Assembly (NCBI RefSeq): GCF_014836885.1
Contig: NZ_JACSPY010000002.1
Span: 248,001-312,000 of the forward strand
DNA from: Brevibacterium gallinarum
GTDB taxonomy: Bacteria > Actinomycetota > Actinomycetes > Actinomycetales > Brevibacteriaceae
Length of the DNA: 64,000 nucleotides
Direction of reading: 5' to 3'
Shown here: piece after piece, positions 16,810 to 24,503 of the stretch
Position numbering within the stretch: position 1 is the first letter of the stretch
Layout of the letters: every line of letters starts with the position of its first letter
The notes under the pieces: generated by a model
What the model saw: the letters and a program-made list of their open reading frames with translations, nothing else
Databases searched by the model: none
What the model was told of the DNA's origin: nothing
Made by a program: the position numbers and the translations under genes

Positions 16810-17850
16810 TCAGCGCAGCGGGCGTCCGTCAGCGTCGGGACCCGGGCCATCAACCCCGCGTCCGTCCACGCCGCGGCCGTCGACCCCGCGTCCGGCAGCA
16901 TCGCGGCCCTCAGCGCCGTCGATGTCGATCTGCTCCTTGCGGACCTCACCGCCGACGGTCTCCTTGTCTTCGACGACGCGCTTGCCGACGTTGACCTTCT
17001 CCGTGGCCACGGTCTCCTTGTCGACGACCGGGCGCTCCTCGCGCAGCGTCACGGTCTCTTCGACATCACCGCGATCGGCGTCGATGCCGCCGCCCCTGCG
17101 GGCCTCAGGCGAGTTCGGGTCGATCGACTCGCGCTCGACGACGAGCTCCTCGCGCTGCACCGGAACCTCAACCTGCTGCTTCTCGGTGACAACGTGCTTG
17201 CGCAGACGCGCCCGGCCGGTCTCGACCTGCTCCTTGCCGACGTTGAGGCGCTCCTCGTGGGCGACGACCTGCTGCTGGTCACCAGCAGCGGCGCGATCGT
17301 GGTCGCGCACACCGTCACGGTCGTGGTCACGCAGGCCGTCACGGTCGCGGTCGTGCGTGTCGTGACGGTCGCGGTCGAGCAGTCCGTCACGGTCGCGATC
17401 ACGGTCATGGCCGGCTGCACCGGCGACGCCACCGGCAGCGCCGGCTGCACCGGCATCACGGACGCCGTCGCGGTCGCGGTCGTGCGTGCCGTGGCGGTCG
17501 TGGTCGCGCACACCGTCCCGGTCACGGTCACGGCCGGTGCCGGAATCGAGGCTGTAGTAGCGGAAGATCTCTTCCTCTTCCTCCGGCGTCAGGCTGCCGT
17601 CAGCGGCGATGTTCGGAGCGTCCTTGACGAAGGACTTCTCGAACGGGGCGACGAGGTTGTCGCCGTCACGCGAGACGCTCTGGTAGGGAACGAAAGTCTC
17701 GTTCATGCCGAAGAGACCGGTGTTGACGGTCAGGAATGCTGGTTCATTGGTCTGGTCATCGAGGTAGACCTCCCCGATGCTGCCGATCTTGCTTCCGGTC
17801 TGATCGTAGAGGTCGGATCCGCGAAGCTGGTCGATGTCGATGTTTTCCAT
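16810..17850 (-). CDS. PRC-barrel and DUF2382 (YsnF/AvaK) domain stress protein
   Basis: A 346-residue hydrophilic protein with three parts. Residues 1-100 are a PRC-barrel (IDIDQLRGSDLYDQTGSKIG, then EVYLDDQTNEPAFLTV). Residues about 104-195 are an Asp/Arg-rich repeat linker with an Ala/Gly spacer. Residues about 200-310 are a DUF2382 domain (VVAHEERLNVGKEQVETGRA, then HVVTEKQQVEVPVQREELVVERE), the repeated beta motif of YsnF/AvaK proteins; the tail repeats GVDGR. The family is stress-induced in several bacteria but has no known reaction. ATG 17850 has a CAGGAG ribosome site. Monocistronic. Confidence 0.88.
   Translation of the reverse strand: MENIDIDQLRGSDLYDQTGSKIGSIGEVYLDDQTNEPAFLTVNTGLFGMNETFVPYQSVSRDGDNLVAPFEKSFVKDAPNIAADGSLTPEEEEEIFRYYSLDSGTGRDRDRDGVRDHDRHGTHDRDRDGVRDAGAAGAAGGVAGAAGHDRDRDRDGLLDRDRHDTHDRDRDGLRDHDRDGVRDHDRAAAGDQQQVVAHEERLNVGKEQVETGRARLRKHVVTEKQQVEVPVQREELVVERESIDPNSPEARRGGGIDADRGDVEETVTLREERPVVDKETVATEKVNVGKRVVEDKETVGGEVRKEQIDIDGAEGRDAAGRGVDGRGVDGRGVDGPGPDADGRPLR
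17265..17540 (-). repeat. minisatellite encoding the Asp/Arg repeat linker
   Basis: Within the PRC/DUF2382 gene two blocks of DRDRDG(V/L)-x-D-(H/R)-DRH-x-TH-type sequence, separated by an Ala/Gly-rich spacer, are encoded by repeated GGTCACGGTCGCGGTC-like DNA words. DxDxDG spacing recalls calcium-binding loops. Confidence 0.8.
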
Positions 17851-18082
17851 GCTGAACTCCTGTGGTGTGACGTTTCACCGTCGAGGAACCTTTCCCCAAC
17901 GGGTGGTGCCTATCAGCACTGTCGTGCTGTATCCGGAGTGACATCGGATGAGTTCACGCTAACACCTCACCCACTATGACAACAGTCCTTGTTTCTTAGC
18001 GCTTCCTCAGACTTTCCAGCCGGCAGGTCTCCCTGCGGCGGGGCACCAGGCGGTGTGCACCGAATTCGGTGAGAATGGAACG

Positions 18083-18937
18083 GTGATTGACAAGCACACC
18101 AGCACCGATCGGCTGCACTCTTCGGACGACCCGCTCATCCGCGAGGCCGCTGACTTCGTCCAACCGCACGGGCGCCGGCTGCCGGGATGGAAGCTGCTCG
18201 GCTGGATCGGCCAGCGGCTCAGCCGCTGGTTCGGCCCCTACACCGCGCTGATCCTCTTCACCAGCATCGGCCTGGGCATCATGCTCGGCTGCGTGGCCAT
18301 CGCCGAGGAGATCTACGAAAGCCTCGACAACCCGCGCGACGGCATCACGGCCCTCGACCGGCCGATCCTGCACTGGATGCAGGAGCTGCGCACACCGGCA
18401 CTCAACCGCGCAGTCACCGTCTTCACCAACCTCGGCGACATCGTCGGGATGACCGTCATCGCGCTCATCATCACCGGCATCCTCACGATCGTCTACCGGC
18501 GCCGCACACCGCTGCTGCTCATGCTCATCACCGCCCTCGGCTCGGTCGCGTTCACGGTGCTCGGCAAGAACCTCATCGGCCGCCCGCGCCCAGCACATGC
18601 CGATGCGGTCCCGCCGTACGAAGGCGGGTTCTCCTTCCCCAGCGGCCACTCGCTCAACTCCCTGGCGCTGTACGGCATGATCGCCTACCTGGTGCTCATC
18701 CTCATCCGCCAGTGGTGGCTGAAGATCCTCATCGTCCTCGGCTGCCTGACCTTCGCCGCCTGCATGGGACTCAGCCGCATCTACCTCGGTCAGCACTGGA
18801 CGACCGATGTGCTCACCGCCTGGCTCGTCGCCATCGCCTGGATCATCGTCGTCATCACCGGCCACCGCATCTTCCTCGCCGTCGCAGCCGCCCGCAGCCG
18901 CCGGCAGCCTGGTGCCGACGGCCATGCCGCTGGCTGA
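18083..18937 (+). CDS. PAP2-family membrane phosphatase
   Basis: A 284-residue membrane phosphatase with about six helices. All three parts of the PAP2 active site are present: K-x6-RP in KNLIGRPRP, the PSGH motif in FPSGHSLNSLALYG, and SR-x5-H-x3-D in SRIYLGQHWTTD. Likely substrates are lipid phosphates such as phosphatidic acid or undecaprenyl pyrophosphate; the sequence does not decide. GTG 18083 follows a GAGAAT -10 box by six bases (leaderless); an upstream GTG at 18053 is less likely. Followed 65 bp later by a co-oriented membrane protein gene. Confidence 0.9.
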   Translation: MIDKHTSTDRLHSSDDPLIREAADFVQPHGRRLPGWKLLGWIGQRLSRWFGPYTALILFTSIGLGIMLGCVAIAEEIYESLDNPRDGITALDRPILHWMQELRTPALNRAVTVFTNLGDIVGMTVIALIITGILTIVYRRRTPLLLMLITALGSVAFTVLGKNLIGRPRPAHADAVPPYEGGFSFPSGHSLNSLALYGMIAYLVLILIRQWWLKILIVLGCLTFAACMGLSRIYLGQHWTTDVLTAWLVAIAWIIVVITGHRIFLAVAAARSRRQPGADGHAAG

Positions 18938-19001
18938 GATTCGGGTGCTCACCTCTCGCCGCTGCCGAAGCGGTGTCTACGCGGCATGAGACGCTGGGGA
19001 T

Positions 19002-20021
19002 ATGCAATCCTCCCTCCAGCAGACATCCCCACCCGTTGTGCGCACCGCCGATCACCGGTCGCGATCCCACACACTGCTCGTTGCCGCTCTGGCAGCCGCC
19101 GGAGTGGTCTTCTCTGCGATGTCGCTCATCGAGGCCATCTCCCGCAGCGGCCTGCCGGAGGCGGCCGCGCTCATCAGCAGCCTCATCTTCGATCTGCTGC
19201 CCTCGCTCATGGCAGCGGGCGCAGTGGCGCTGCTGTCCCGCCGCGCCGTGTGGGAGTGGATCGCAGCAGCTGTCATCACCGTCTACGCCGTCATCTGGAC
19301 AGCCATGCTCGTGTTGGAGAGCCCGCTCTGGTCAGGAGGCTTCACCTTGGCTGGCCTGGGCAACTATGTCTATCCGCTCGTCTTCGGTCTGCCCCCGCTG
19401 CTCATCGCCATCGCGCTCTGGGTGCTGGGCCTCGCGATCCGGGCGTTCCTCTCCGGCCGGCGCACCAACCGCGCCGCGCAGCCTGCACCCAGTGACGGTG
19501 ACGATGATGAGCCCGAAGAGGCCGCTGGTTCCACCAGCAGCGAGGCCGCCAGCGCAGACGGCCCCCGTGATGACGACCCGGCTGGTGCTGACAGTGCTGA
19601 GTCCGTGCGGCTGCTCGGCACGAGCATGCTCATCGGCGCGCTCGCCTACAGCGTGGTGTGCGCAGGTGCACTGCTGGCCGCTGACATGACGGAGACGAAG
19701 ACGGTGATGATGTGTCTGTTCGCCATCGCTCTGCCGGGGATCCTCGCGGCCATCCTGCTGTGGACGCTCAAGCCGGCGACTGCCCAGCCGGGCCTGGCGG
19801 CGCTGCTGTCGATGCTGGTGTTCGCTGTTCCGGGTGTCGTCGCCGGCAGGCTGTTCGATGTCTCGGAGTTCATGCTGCCGTTGAGCCTGGCGGCGTGTGC
19901 TCTCGGGCTTGTGACGTGGTGGGTGCTCTCCGCGGTGCTGCGGGTGCCGCGTCCGGCGCCGCTGCAGTCGCCGCCTCGGGCACGGCAGGCGAGTCCGGCG
20001 CAGCCGCGTCCGGCGCGGTAG
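19002..20021 (+). CDS. polytopic membrane protein of unknown function
   Basis: A 339-residue protein with four to five hydrophobic helices, then a long acidic, low-complexity segment (residues about 165-205, rich in Asp, Glu, Ser, Ala) and about five more helices; the C-terminal 30 residues are Pro/Arg/Gln rich. Probably two membrane halves joined by a cytoplasmic linker. No family recognised. ATG 19002 is preceded closely by GGGGA. It converges on the siderophore ATPase gene with only 22 bp between stops, containing a copy of the dispersed CACCGCCTCGGG motif. Confidence 0.7.
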   Translation: MQSSLQQTSPPVVRTADHRSRSHTLLVAALAAAGVVFSAMSLIEAISRSGLPEAAALISSLIFDLLPSLMAAGAVALLSRRAVWEWIAAAVITVYAVIWTAMLVLESPLWSGGFTLAGLGNYVYPLVFGLPPLLIAIALWVLGLAIRAFLSGRRTNRAAQPAPSDGDDDEPEEAAGSTSSEAASADGPRDDDPAGADSAESVRLLGTSMLIGALAYSVVCAGALLAADMTETKTVMMCLFAIALPGILAAILLWTLKPATAQPGLAALLSMLVFAVPGVVAGRLFDVSEFMLPLSLAACALGLVTWWVLSAVLRVPRPAPLQSPPRARQASPAQPRPAR

Positions 20022-20043
20022 CAGCCACCGCCTCGGGCCCGGT

Positions 20044-20799
20044 TCAGTAGTAGACGGCCAGCGGCCCGCGCGGGCCGTCGATGACGTCGACGGGGGTGTC
20101 GAAGACATCGGAGAGCACCTCGGGACGCATGATCTCGGCCGGGGTGCCGAAGTAGCAGACCTGCCCGTCCTTGACCGCGCAGATCCGCTTGGCGTAGTGG
20201 GCGGCGAAGTTGATGTCATGCAGCACGATGACAACGGTGCGGCCGAGCTCCTCGGCGGCGCGTTCGAGGTGCTGCATCATCTGCACCGAATGGCGCATGT
20301 CGAGGTTGTTCAGCGGCTCATCGAGGAGCACATAGTCGGTGTCCTGCGCCAGCACCATCGCGACGTAGGCGCGCTGCCGCTGCCCGCCGGAGAGCTCATC
20401 GAGGTACCGGCCCTCCAGCGGCCCAAGGCCCAAGAAGTCGATCGAGCGGGTGATGACCGCATCATCGGCGCCCGTCAGCCGGCCCTGCGAGTACGGGAAC
20501 CGGCCGAAGCCCACAAGCTGGCGGACGGTGAGCCGGGTGACGAAGTGGTTCTCCTGCCGCAGGATCGACACGATCTTCGCCAGATCCTTCGACTTCGTCG
20601 TCGCGACGTCGTAGCCGGCGATCTCGATCGCACCCTCGTCCATGCCCATGAGCCGGCCGATCATCGTCAGCAGCGTCGATTTGCCGGCCCCGTTGGGCCC
20701 GACGAGGGCGGTGACGCCGCCGGCGGGAATCTGCAGGTCGACCGGGCCGATCGAAACCTCGGTCGAGTAGCTCTTGCGCACAGCGGAGAGGGTGATCAC
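20044..20799 (-). CDS. iron-siderophore ABC transporter ATP-binding protein
   Basis: Cytoplasmic ATPase of a FecE/FhuC/YclP-type importer, 251 residues. Walker A GPNGAGKST (residues about 34-42), Q-loop in SILRQENHF, signature ELSGGQRQRAYVAMVLAQ, Walker B DYVLLDEPLNNLD and H-loop VIVLHDINFAAHYA are all intact. Last gene of a four-gene operon; its ATG overlaps the upstream permease stop by 4 bp, implying translational coupling. The binding protein resembles petrobactin/FatB types, so a catecholate or mixed siderophore is likely, but this is inference. Confidence 0.94.
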   Translation of the reverse strand: MITLSAVRKSYSTEVSIGPVDLQIPAGGVTALVGPNGAGKSTLLTMIGRLMGMDEGAIEIAGYDVATTKSKDLAKIVSILRQENHFVTRLTVRQLVGFGRFPYSQGRLTGADDAVITRSIDFLGLGPLEGRYLDELSGGQRQRAYVAMVLAQDTDYVLLDEPLNNLDMRHSVQMMQHLERAAEELGRTVVIVLHDINFAAHYAKRICAVKDGQVCYFGTPAEIMRPEVLSDVFDTPVDVIDGPRGPLAVYY

Positions 20800-22025
20800 A
20801 GGCGGCCCTTTCGCAGGATGTAGAGCAGGAAGAACGAACCGCCGACGACCTCGATGATGATGCCCACGGCACCCTCGGCGTAAAACAGGTGCTTGAGGGA
20901 GAAGTAGGCGCCGGCGAGCACGGCGATGCCGGTGAGCCAGGCGAGCGGGAAGACGTAGCGGTGGTCGTGAGTGTCGGCGAGCTGGTAGGCCAGCATCGCG
21001 ACGAGGAACCCGAAGAACGTCATCGGCCCGATGAGGGCGGTCGAGATCGCCATGAGCACGGAGACGAGCAGCAGCACGATGATGTTGTAGGCCCGCTGGT
21101 TGAGCCCGAGGTTGACGGCCGCGTCATGGCCGAGGGCGAGCACGTTGAGCTTGGGCGCCAGCAGCCAGAGTGCGCCACCGGCGACGGCGACGATGGGGAC
21201 TGCGATCCACAGGTGGCTGGCCTCGGCGTTGGAGATCGAGCCGATGAGCCGGGCGGTGAGCAGATCGAACTCACCAGGGGTCATGAGCCGCTGCATGAAC
21301 GTCGACAGCGAGCCGAGCCCAGCACCCAGGATGATGCCGATGAGCAGCATGATCTGCATGTTCGCGTACCGGCCCGAGAGCAGCCAGCCGTAGAGGAACG
21401 CGGCGAAGACGACCATGGTCCCGACGGTGGTGAGGAACATGCTCGTCGACCCGGCGGCGACGATGCCGGCTGCGCCGAAGAAGAACACCATCGAGGTGTG
21501 GATGAGCGTGTACAGCGACTCGAAGCCCATGATCGAGGGCGTGATGATCCGGTTGTGGGTCACCGTCTGGAAGGCCACGGTCGCCATCGCCTGGCAGAAG
21601 GCCACGATGACGATGACGGCGATGTTCGTCGCGCGCAGGTTGGCGATGAGCCAGAACCCCTCCGAGCCGACCGGCATCGGATTGTCCCAGGCCAGCAGTG
21701 CGAAGCAGGCGGCCAGCGCGAAGGCGCCCATCCCGGTCAGGATCGCGAAGTAGCGCACCCGCGCGGCCCGCGTCGGCAGGGCGCCCTGGTGGCGGGCGTC
21801 GCGCGCCGGTGCCGGCGTGTGGGTGCGTGCGGTGGTGGCCTGTGCTGCCGCGCCCGAGGCGGTGGTGAGGGTCTCGTCTGCCGTGCCCGAGGCGGTGGTG
21901 GCCTGTGCGGTGCCGGCGGTGGGGGTGGCGCCGCTGACGTCGGGCAGGGTGGACGGGCCGAGCTGGCCGGCCCGGCGGGCCAGCGATGCCGGGTCGGTGT
22001 AGGTCGCTTCGTACAGGTCAGCCAT
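20796..22025 (-). CDS. iron-siderophore ABC transporter permease (FecCD family), second permease
   Basis: FecCD-type inner membrane permease, 409 residues with about nine helices. Core signatures: IMGFESLYTLIHT, IGIILGAGLGSLSTFMQRLM, LNVLALGHDAAVNLGL and IGPMTFFGFLVAMLA. Start ATG 22025 overlaps the first permease by 8 bp. Oddity: an N-terminal extension of about 85 residues, Ala/Thr rich, carries two TTASG words encoded by the dispersed CCCGAGGCGGTGG motif (21853 and 21886); FecCD permeases normally have a short N-terminus. Works as a heterodimer with the neighbouring permease. Confidence 0.92.
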   Translation of the reverse strand: MADLYEATYTDPASLARRAGQLGPSTLPDVSGATPTAGTAQATTASGTADETLTTASGAAAQATTARTHTPAPARDARHQGALPTRAARVRYFAILTGMGAFALAACFALLAWDNPMPVGSEGFWLIANLRATNIAVIVIVAFCQAMATVAFQTVTHNRIITPSIMGFESLYTLIHTSMVFFFGAAGIVAAGSTSMFLTTVGTMVVFAAFLYGWLLSGRYANMQIMLLIGIILGAGLGSLSTFMQRLMTPGEFDLLTARLIGSISNAEASHLWIAVPIVAVAGGALWLLAPKLNVLALGHDAAVNLGLNQRAYNIIVLLLVSVLMAISTALIGPMTFFGFLVAMLAYQLADTHDHRYVFPLAWLTGIAVLAGAYFSLKHLFYAEGAVGIIIEVVGGSFFLLYILRKGRL

Positions 22026-23136
22026 TCCGGCGCCTCCGCAGCAGCAGGGTGATGAAGACCGCTGCGCCGACGACAGCGAGGATGAGCGAGACGGGGATCT
22101 CGAAGGGGGCGACGATCGTGCGGCCGATGATGTCGCAGATGGTGACGATCGCAATGCCGAGCAGGCACACCCACGGCAGGTTCGAGCGCAGGTCGTCGCC
22201 GCGGAACAGGGAGACGATGTTGGGCACGATGAGGCCGATGAACGGCAGGTTGCCGACGACGACGGTGACGATGCCGGTGGCGATCGCGATGAGCCCGGTG
22301 CCCAGCAGCAGCACCTGGTTGTAGTTCAGGCCGACGTTCGTGGCGATCTCCTGGCCGAGCCCGGCGACGGTGAACCGGTCGGCGACGATGAACACGGCGA
22401 TGACGACGATGAGCACGAACCACAGCGGCTCGTACTGGCCGCGCAGCACCGCGGTGAAGGAGCCGGCGAACCAGATGCCGACGGTCTGCAGCAGGTCGTT
22501 CTGCAGAGCCAGGAAGGTCGAGATCGCGCCGACGACGGCACCGAACATGAGCCCGATGATCGGCACGATGAGCGAGGACTTCAGCGTCACCCGGCGCAGG
22601 AAGGCGAAGAAGATGAGGGTGCCGATGAACGCGGTGATGATCGCCACGCTCATGGTGACGATGAGCGGGGCGCCGGGGAAGGCGATGAAGGCCAGCAGCA
22701 GGCCCAGGCCGGCCCATTCGGTGGTGCCGGTCGTCGTCGGCTCGACGAACCGGTTCTGCGTCAGCAGCTGCATGACGAGACCGCACATCGCCATCGCCGC
22801 CCCGGCGAGCACCAGGGCGATGGTGCGCGGCACGCGGGTGATGGCGAACATCTCCGAGCCGTCCTCGGCGCCGAAGATGTCGTAGACGCCGATGAACAGC
22901 GAGGAGGCGACGAGCGCTGCGGTGACGAGCACGCCGATGAGCAGCGGCCACGTGAACAGGCGCGACTTCGCAGCCGTGCCGGCGACTGCCTCGGGCGCGG
23001 TCACCGCAGGCGCCCCGGCGGATCCAGGTGCCCCGGCGGACGTGCCGTCGGATCCGGGTGCGCCGGTGGATCCGTGTGCGCCGGCAGCGGCACCGGACGC
23101 CGGTGCGGTTGCCTGGTGGCGTTCGTGGATGCTCAT
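22018..23136 (-). CDS. iron-siderophore ABC transporter permease (FecCD family), first permease
   Basis: FecCD permease, 372 residues. A 60-residue Ala/Gly/Pro/Ser-rich N-terminal tail with GSAGAP and GSTGAPGSDG repeats (and a VTAPEAVAG word from the dispersed motif family) precedes about nine helices; RVPRTIALVLAGAAMAMCGLVMQ is the classical FecCD helix 2 region, GLGQEIATNVGLNYNQVLL and GLIVPNIVSLFRGDDLR follow. Second gene of the operon, separated from the binding protein gene by 76 bp that contain the G18/C17 tract. Confidence 0.92.
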   Translation of the reverse strand: MSIHERHQATAPASGAAAGAHGSTGAPGSDGTSAGAPGSAGAPAVTAPEAVAGTAAKSRLFTWPLLIGVLVTAALVASSLFIGVYDIFGAEDGSEMFAITRVPRTIALVLAGAAMAMCGLVMQLLTQNRFVEPTTTGTTEWAGLGLLLAFIAFPGAPLIVTMSVAIITAFIGTLIFFAFLRRVTLKSSLIVPIIGLMFGAVVGAISTFLALQNDLLQTVGIWFAGSFTAVLRGQYEPLWFVLIVVIAVFIVADRFTVAGLGQEIATNVGLNYNQVLLLGTGLIAIATGIVTVVVGNLPFIGLIVPNIVSLFRGDDLRSNLPWVCLLGIAIVTICDIIGRTIVAPFEIPVSLILAVVGAAVFITLLLRRRRNG

Positions 23137-23168
23137 CGTCTCAATCGGTTGGGATCAGGTGGACCGCC

Positions 23169-23203
23169 GGGGGGGGGGGGGGGGGGCCCCCCCCCCCCCC
23201 CCC
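23169..23203. repeat. 18 G followed directly by 17 C
   Basis: A run of 18 G (23169-23186) and 17 C (23187-23203) forms a perfect palindrome with no spacer, inside the 76-bp gap between the siderophore-binding protein and permease genes. Either an extreme hairpin/slippage tract or an assembly artefact. Confidence 0.9.
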
Positions 23204-23212
23204 GGCGCGGTG

Positions 23213-24199
23213 TCACTTGGACTTCTCCATCGCGTCGGCGAGGTCGTTGAAGAAGGTGGTGTACGTCTGGATGCCTTCGGCGCGGTAGGTGTCCTTGGGC
23301 ATGTAGACGATGTTGCTGTTCTTCACGGCGTTGACGTTCTTGAGCGCCTGCGACTCCTCGATGATGCTCTGGGCGGGCTTGGCATCGTCCTCGACTGCGG
23401 AATCGCGGTCCATCACGAGCAGCCAGTCCGGATTCGAGTCGGCGATCGCCTCCACGGAGATATCGTCACCGGTGTGGTCATCCGATGCGCCCTCCGGGGT
23501 GTCGATCGACGGGGTCAGGCCGAGGATGTCAAACACCGGGCCGAGCGTGCGGCCGACCTTCGGAGCGGAGTAGTTGATATCGCCGCCGGAGGTGATGACG
23601 CCCATGACCTTCTCATCGGAGTTGTAGGCCTTCTTCACCCGCTCGATCGAGGCATCGAAGTCCTCGTTGAGCTTCTTGGCCTCCTCCTGCTTGCCGAACA
23701 CCTCGCCGAGCACCTCCGTCTGGCGCTTGAGCTCAGCATCGAAGGGCTGGTCATCGCGCGGATCGAGGTTGAGGATCGTGGCATCCGGGGCCAGCTTGGC
23801 GAGGTCCTCCTCGTACTGGGAGAAGCGCTGACCGTTGATGATGAGATCCGGCTGGGCTTCGACGACGGCTTCGAGGTTGGGCTCGCGGTGGTTGCCGAGG
23901 TCGATGACATCCTCGTTCTGGGTGTAGGAGACGCTCTCGGGCATAAGGGCCACGGCGCCGGCCTTGAGCTCCACGCCCCAGTCATCAAGAGTCTGGAAGG
24001 TGCGGTTGTCGGTGGCGACGACGCTCGTGGGCGGCGTCGCGATCTCGTGGGTGCCGTTGTTGTCTTCGACGGTCACGGTCGCGGAGTTCTCAGGGGTTTC
24101 CTCCGCCGAGGTGCCGGTGCCTGAACCGCAGGCGCTGAGGGTGAGTGCGACGGCTGAGAGAGCAGCGACGGCGCTCAGGCGGCGATGCTTGATCCGCAT
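23213..24199 (-). CDS. siderophore-binding lipoprotein of the ABC transporter
   Basis: Class III periplasmic-binding-type protein, 328 residues, captures ferric siderophore at the outer face of the membrane. A signal peptide with lipobox LSAC (Cys near residue 24) gives a lipoprotein. The mature part shows TVEDNNGTHEIATPPTSVVATDN, a helix-backbone region, SYTQNEDVIDLGNHREPNLEAVVEAQPDLII and the two-lobe pattern of FatB/CeuE/YclQ proteins. First gene of the operon, with an AAAGGAG ribosome site and a DtxR-type iron box about 165 bp upstream. Confidence 0.93.
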   Translation of the reverse strand: MRIKHRRLSAVAALSAVALTLSACGSGTGTSAEETPENSATVTVEDNNGTHEIATPPTSVVATDNRTFQTLDDWGVELKAGAVALMPESVSYTQNEDVIDLGNHREPNLEAVVEAQPDLIINGQRFSQYEEDLAKLAPDATILNLDPRDDQPFDAELKRQTEVLGEVFGKQEEAKKLNEDFDASIERVKKAYNSDEKVMGVITSGGDINYSAPKVGRTLGPVFDILGLTPSIDTPEGASDDHTGDDISVEAIADSNPDWLLVMDRDSAVEDDAKPAQSIIEESQALKNVNAVKNSNIVYMPKDTYRAEGIQTYTTFFNDLADAMEKSK

Positions 24200-24361
24200 C
24201 AGGTGGGGCTCCTTTCAAGTGCGCGCAGCCGGTGGACTGCACCGGTGACGCGCGGGGACGTAGTGGCGTGGCTCGGGCAGACGGGACCTCCCAACTGCTT
24301 AGGCGAACCACACTAAGGCTACGCTCACCCATTTACGAAACGGAAACGTGTCCAAAGTTCG

Positions 24362-24380
24362 TTAGGCTAATGTTACCTAA
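24362..24380. promoter_or_regulatory. DtxR/IdeR-type iron box upstream of the siderophore operon
   Basis: TTAGGCTAATGTTACCTAA agrees with the consensus TTAGGTTAGGCTAACCTAA at 14 of 19 positions, with perfect TTAGG/CCTAA outer arms. A weaker TTAGG...CTAAG copy lies at 24299-24317. Iron-dependent repression of the divergently placed operon (start 24199) is expected. Confidence 0.75.
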
Positions 24381-24456
24381 CTGCCTTCGCAGTGCACACC
24401 CCCGGGGGTCGGTTTGTGACGCGACACATATCTGCGCGCTGATTCCACGCAGCACG

Positions 24457-24492
24457 AACCCCCCGGCCGAGGCGGGCTCGACCGGGGGGGTT
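24457..24492. repeat. left copy of the hairpin direct repeat bounding the hyu island
   Basis: Hairpin with C6 and G7 outer arms around GGCCGAGGCGGGCTCGACC. It is nearly identical, same orientation, to 31492-31524. Just 12 bp after the OCD-family stop, so it also acts as that operon's terminator. Confidence 0.85.
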
Positions 24493-24503
24493 ACTATCTG
24501 GCC

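Noticed and set aside
20889..22052. 387-codon plus-strand ORF across the siderophore permease gene
   Set aside because: Antisense shadow rich in Glu, Gly, Arg and His; the minus-strand FecCD permease is clearly real.
22892..24124. Plus-strand ORF running through the poly-G/C tract
   Set aside because: It is a shadow of the binding protein and permease genes and includes a run of Gly and Pro from the homopolymer.
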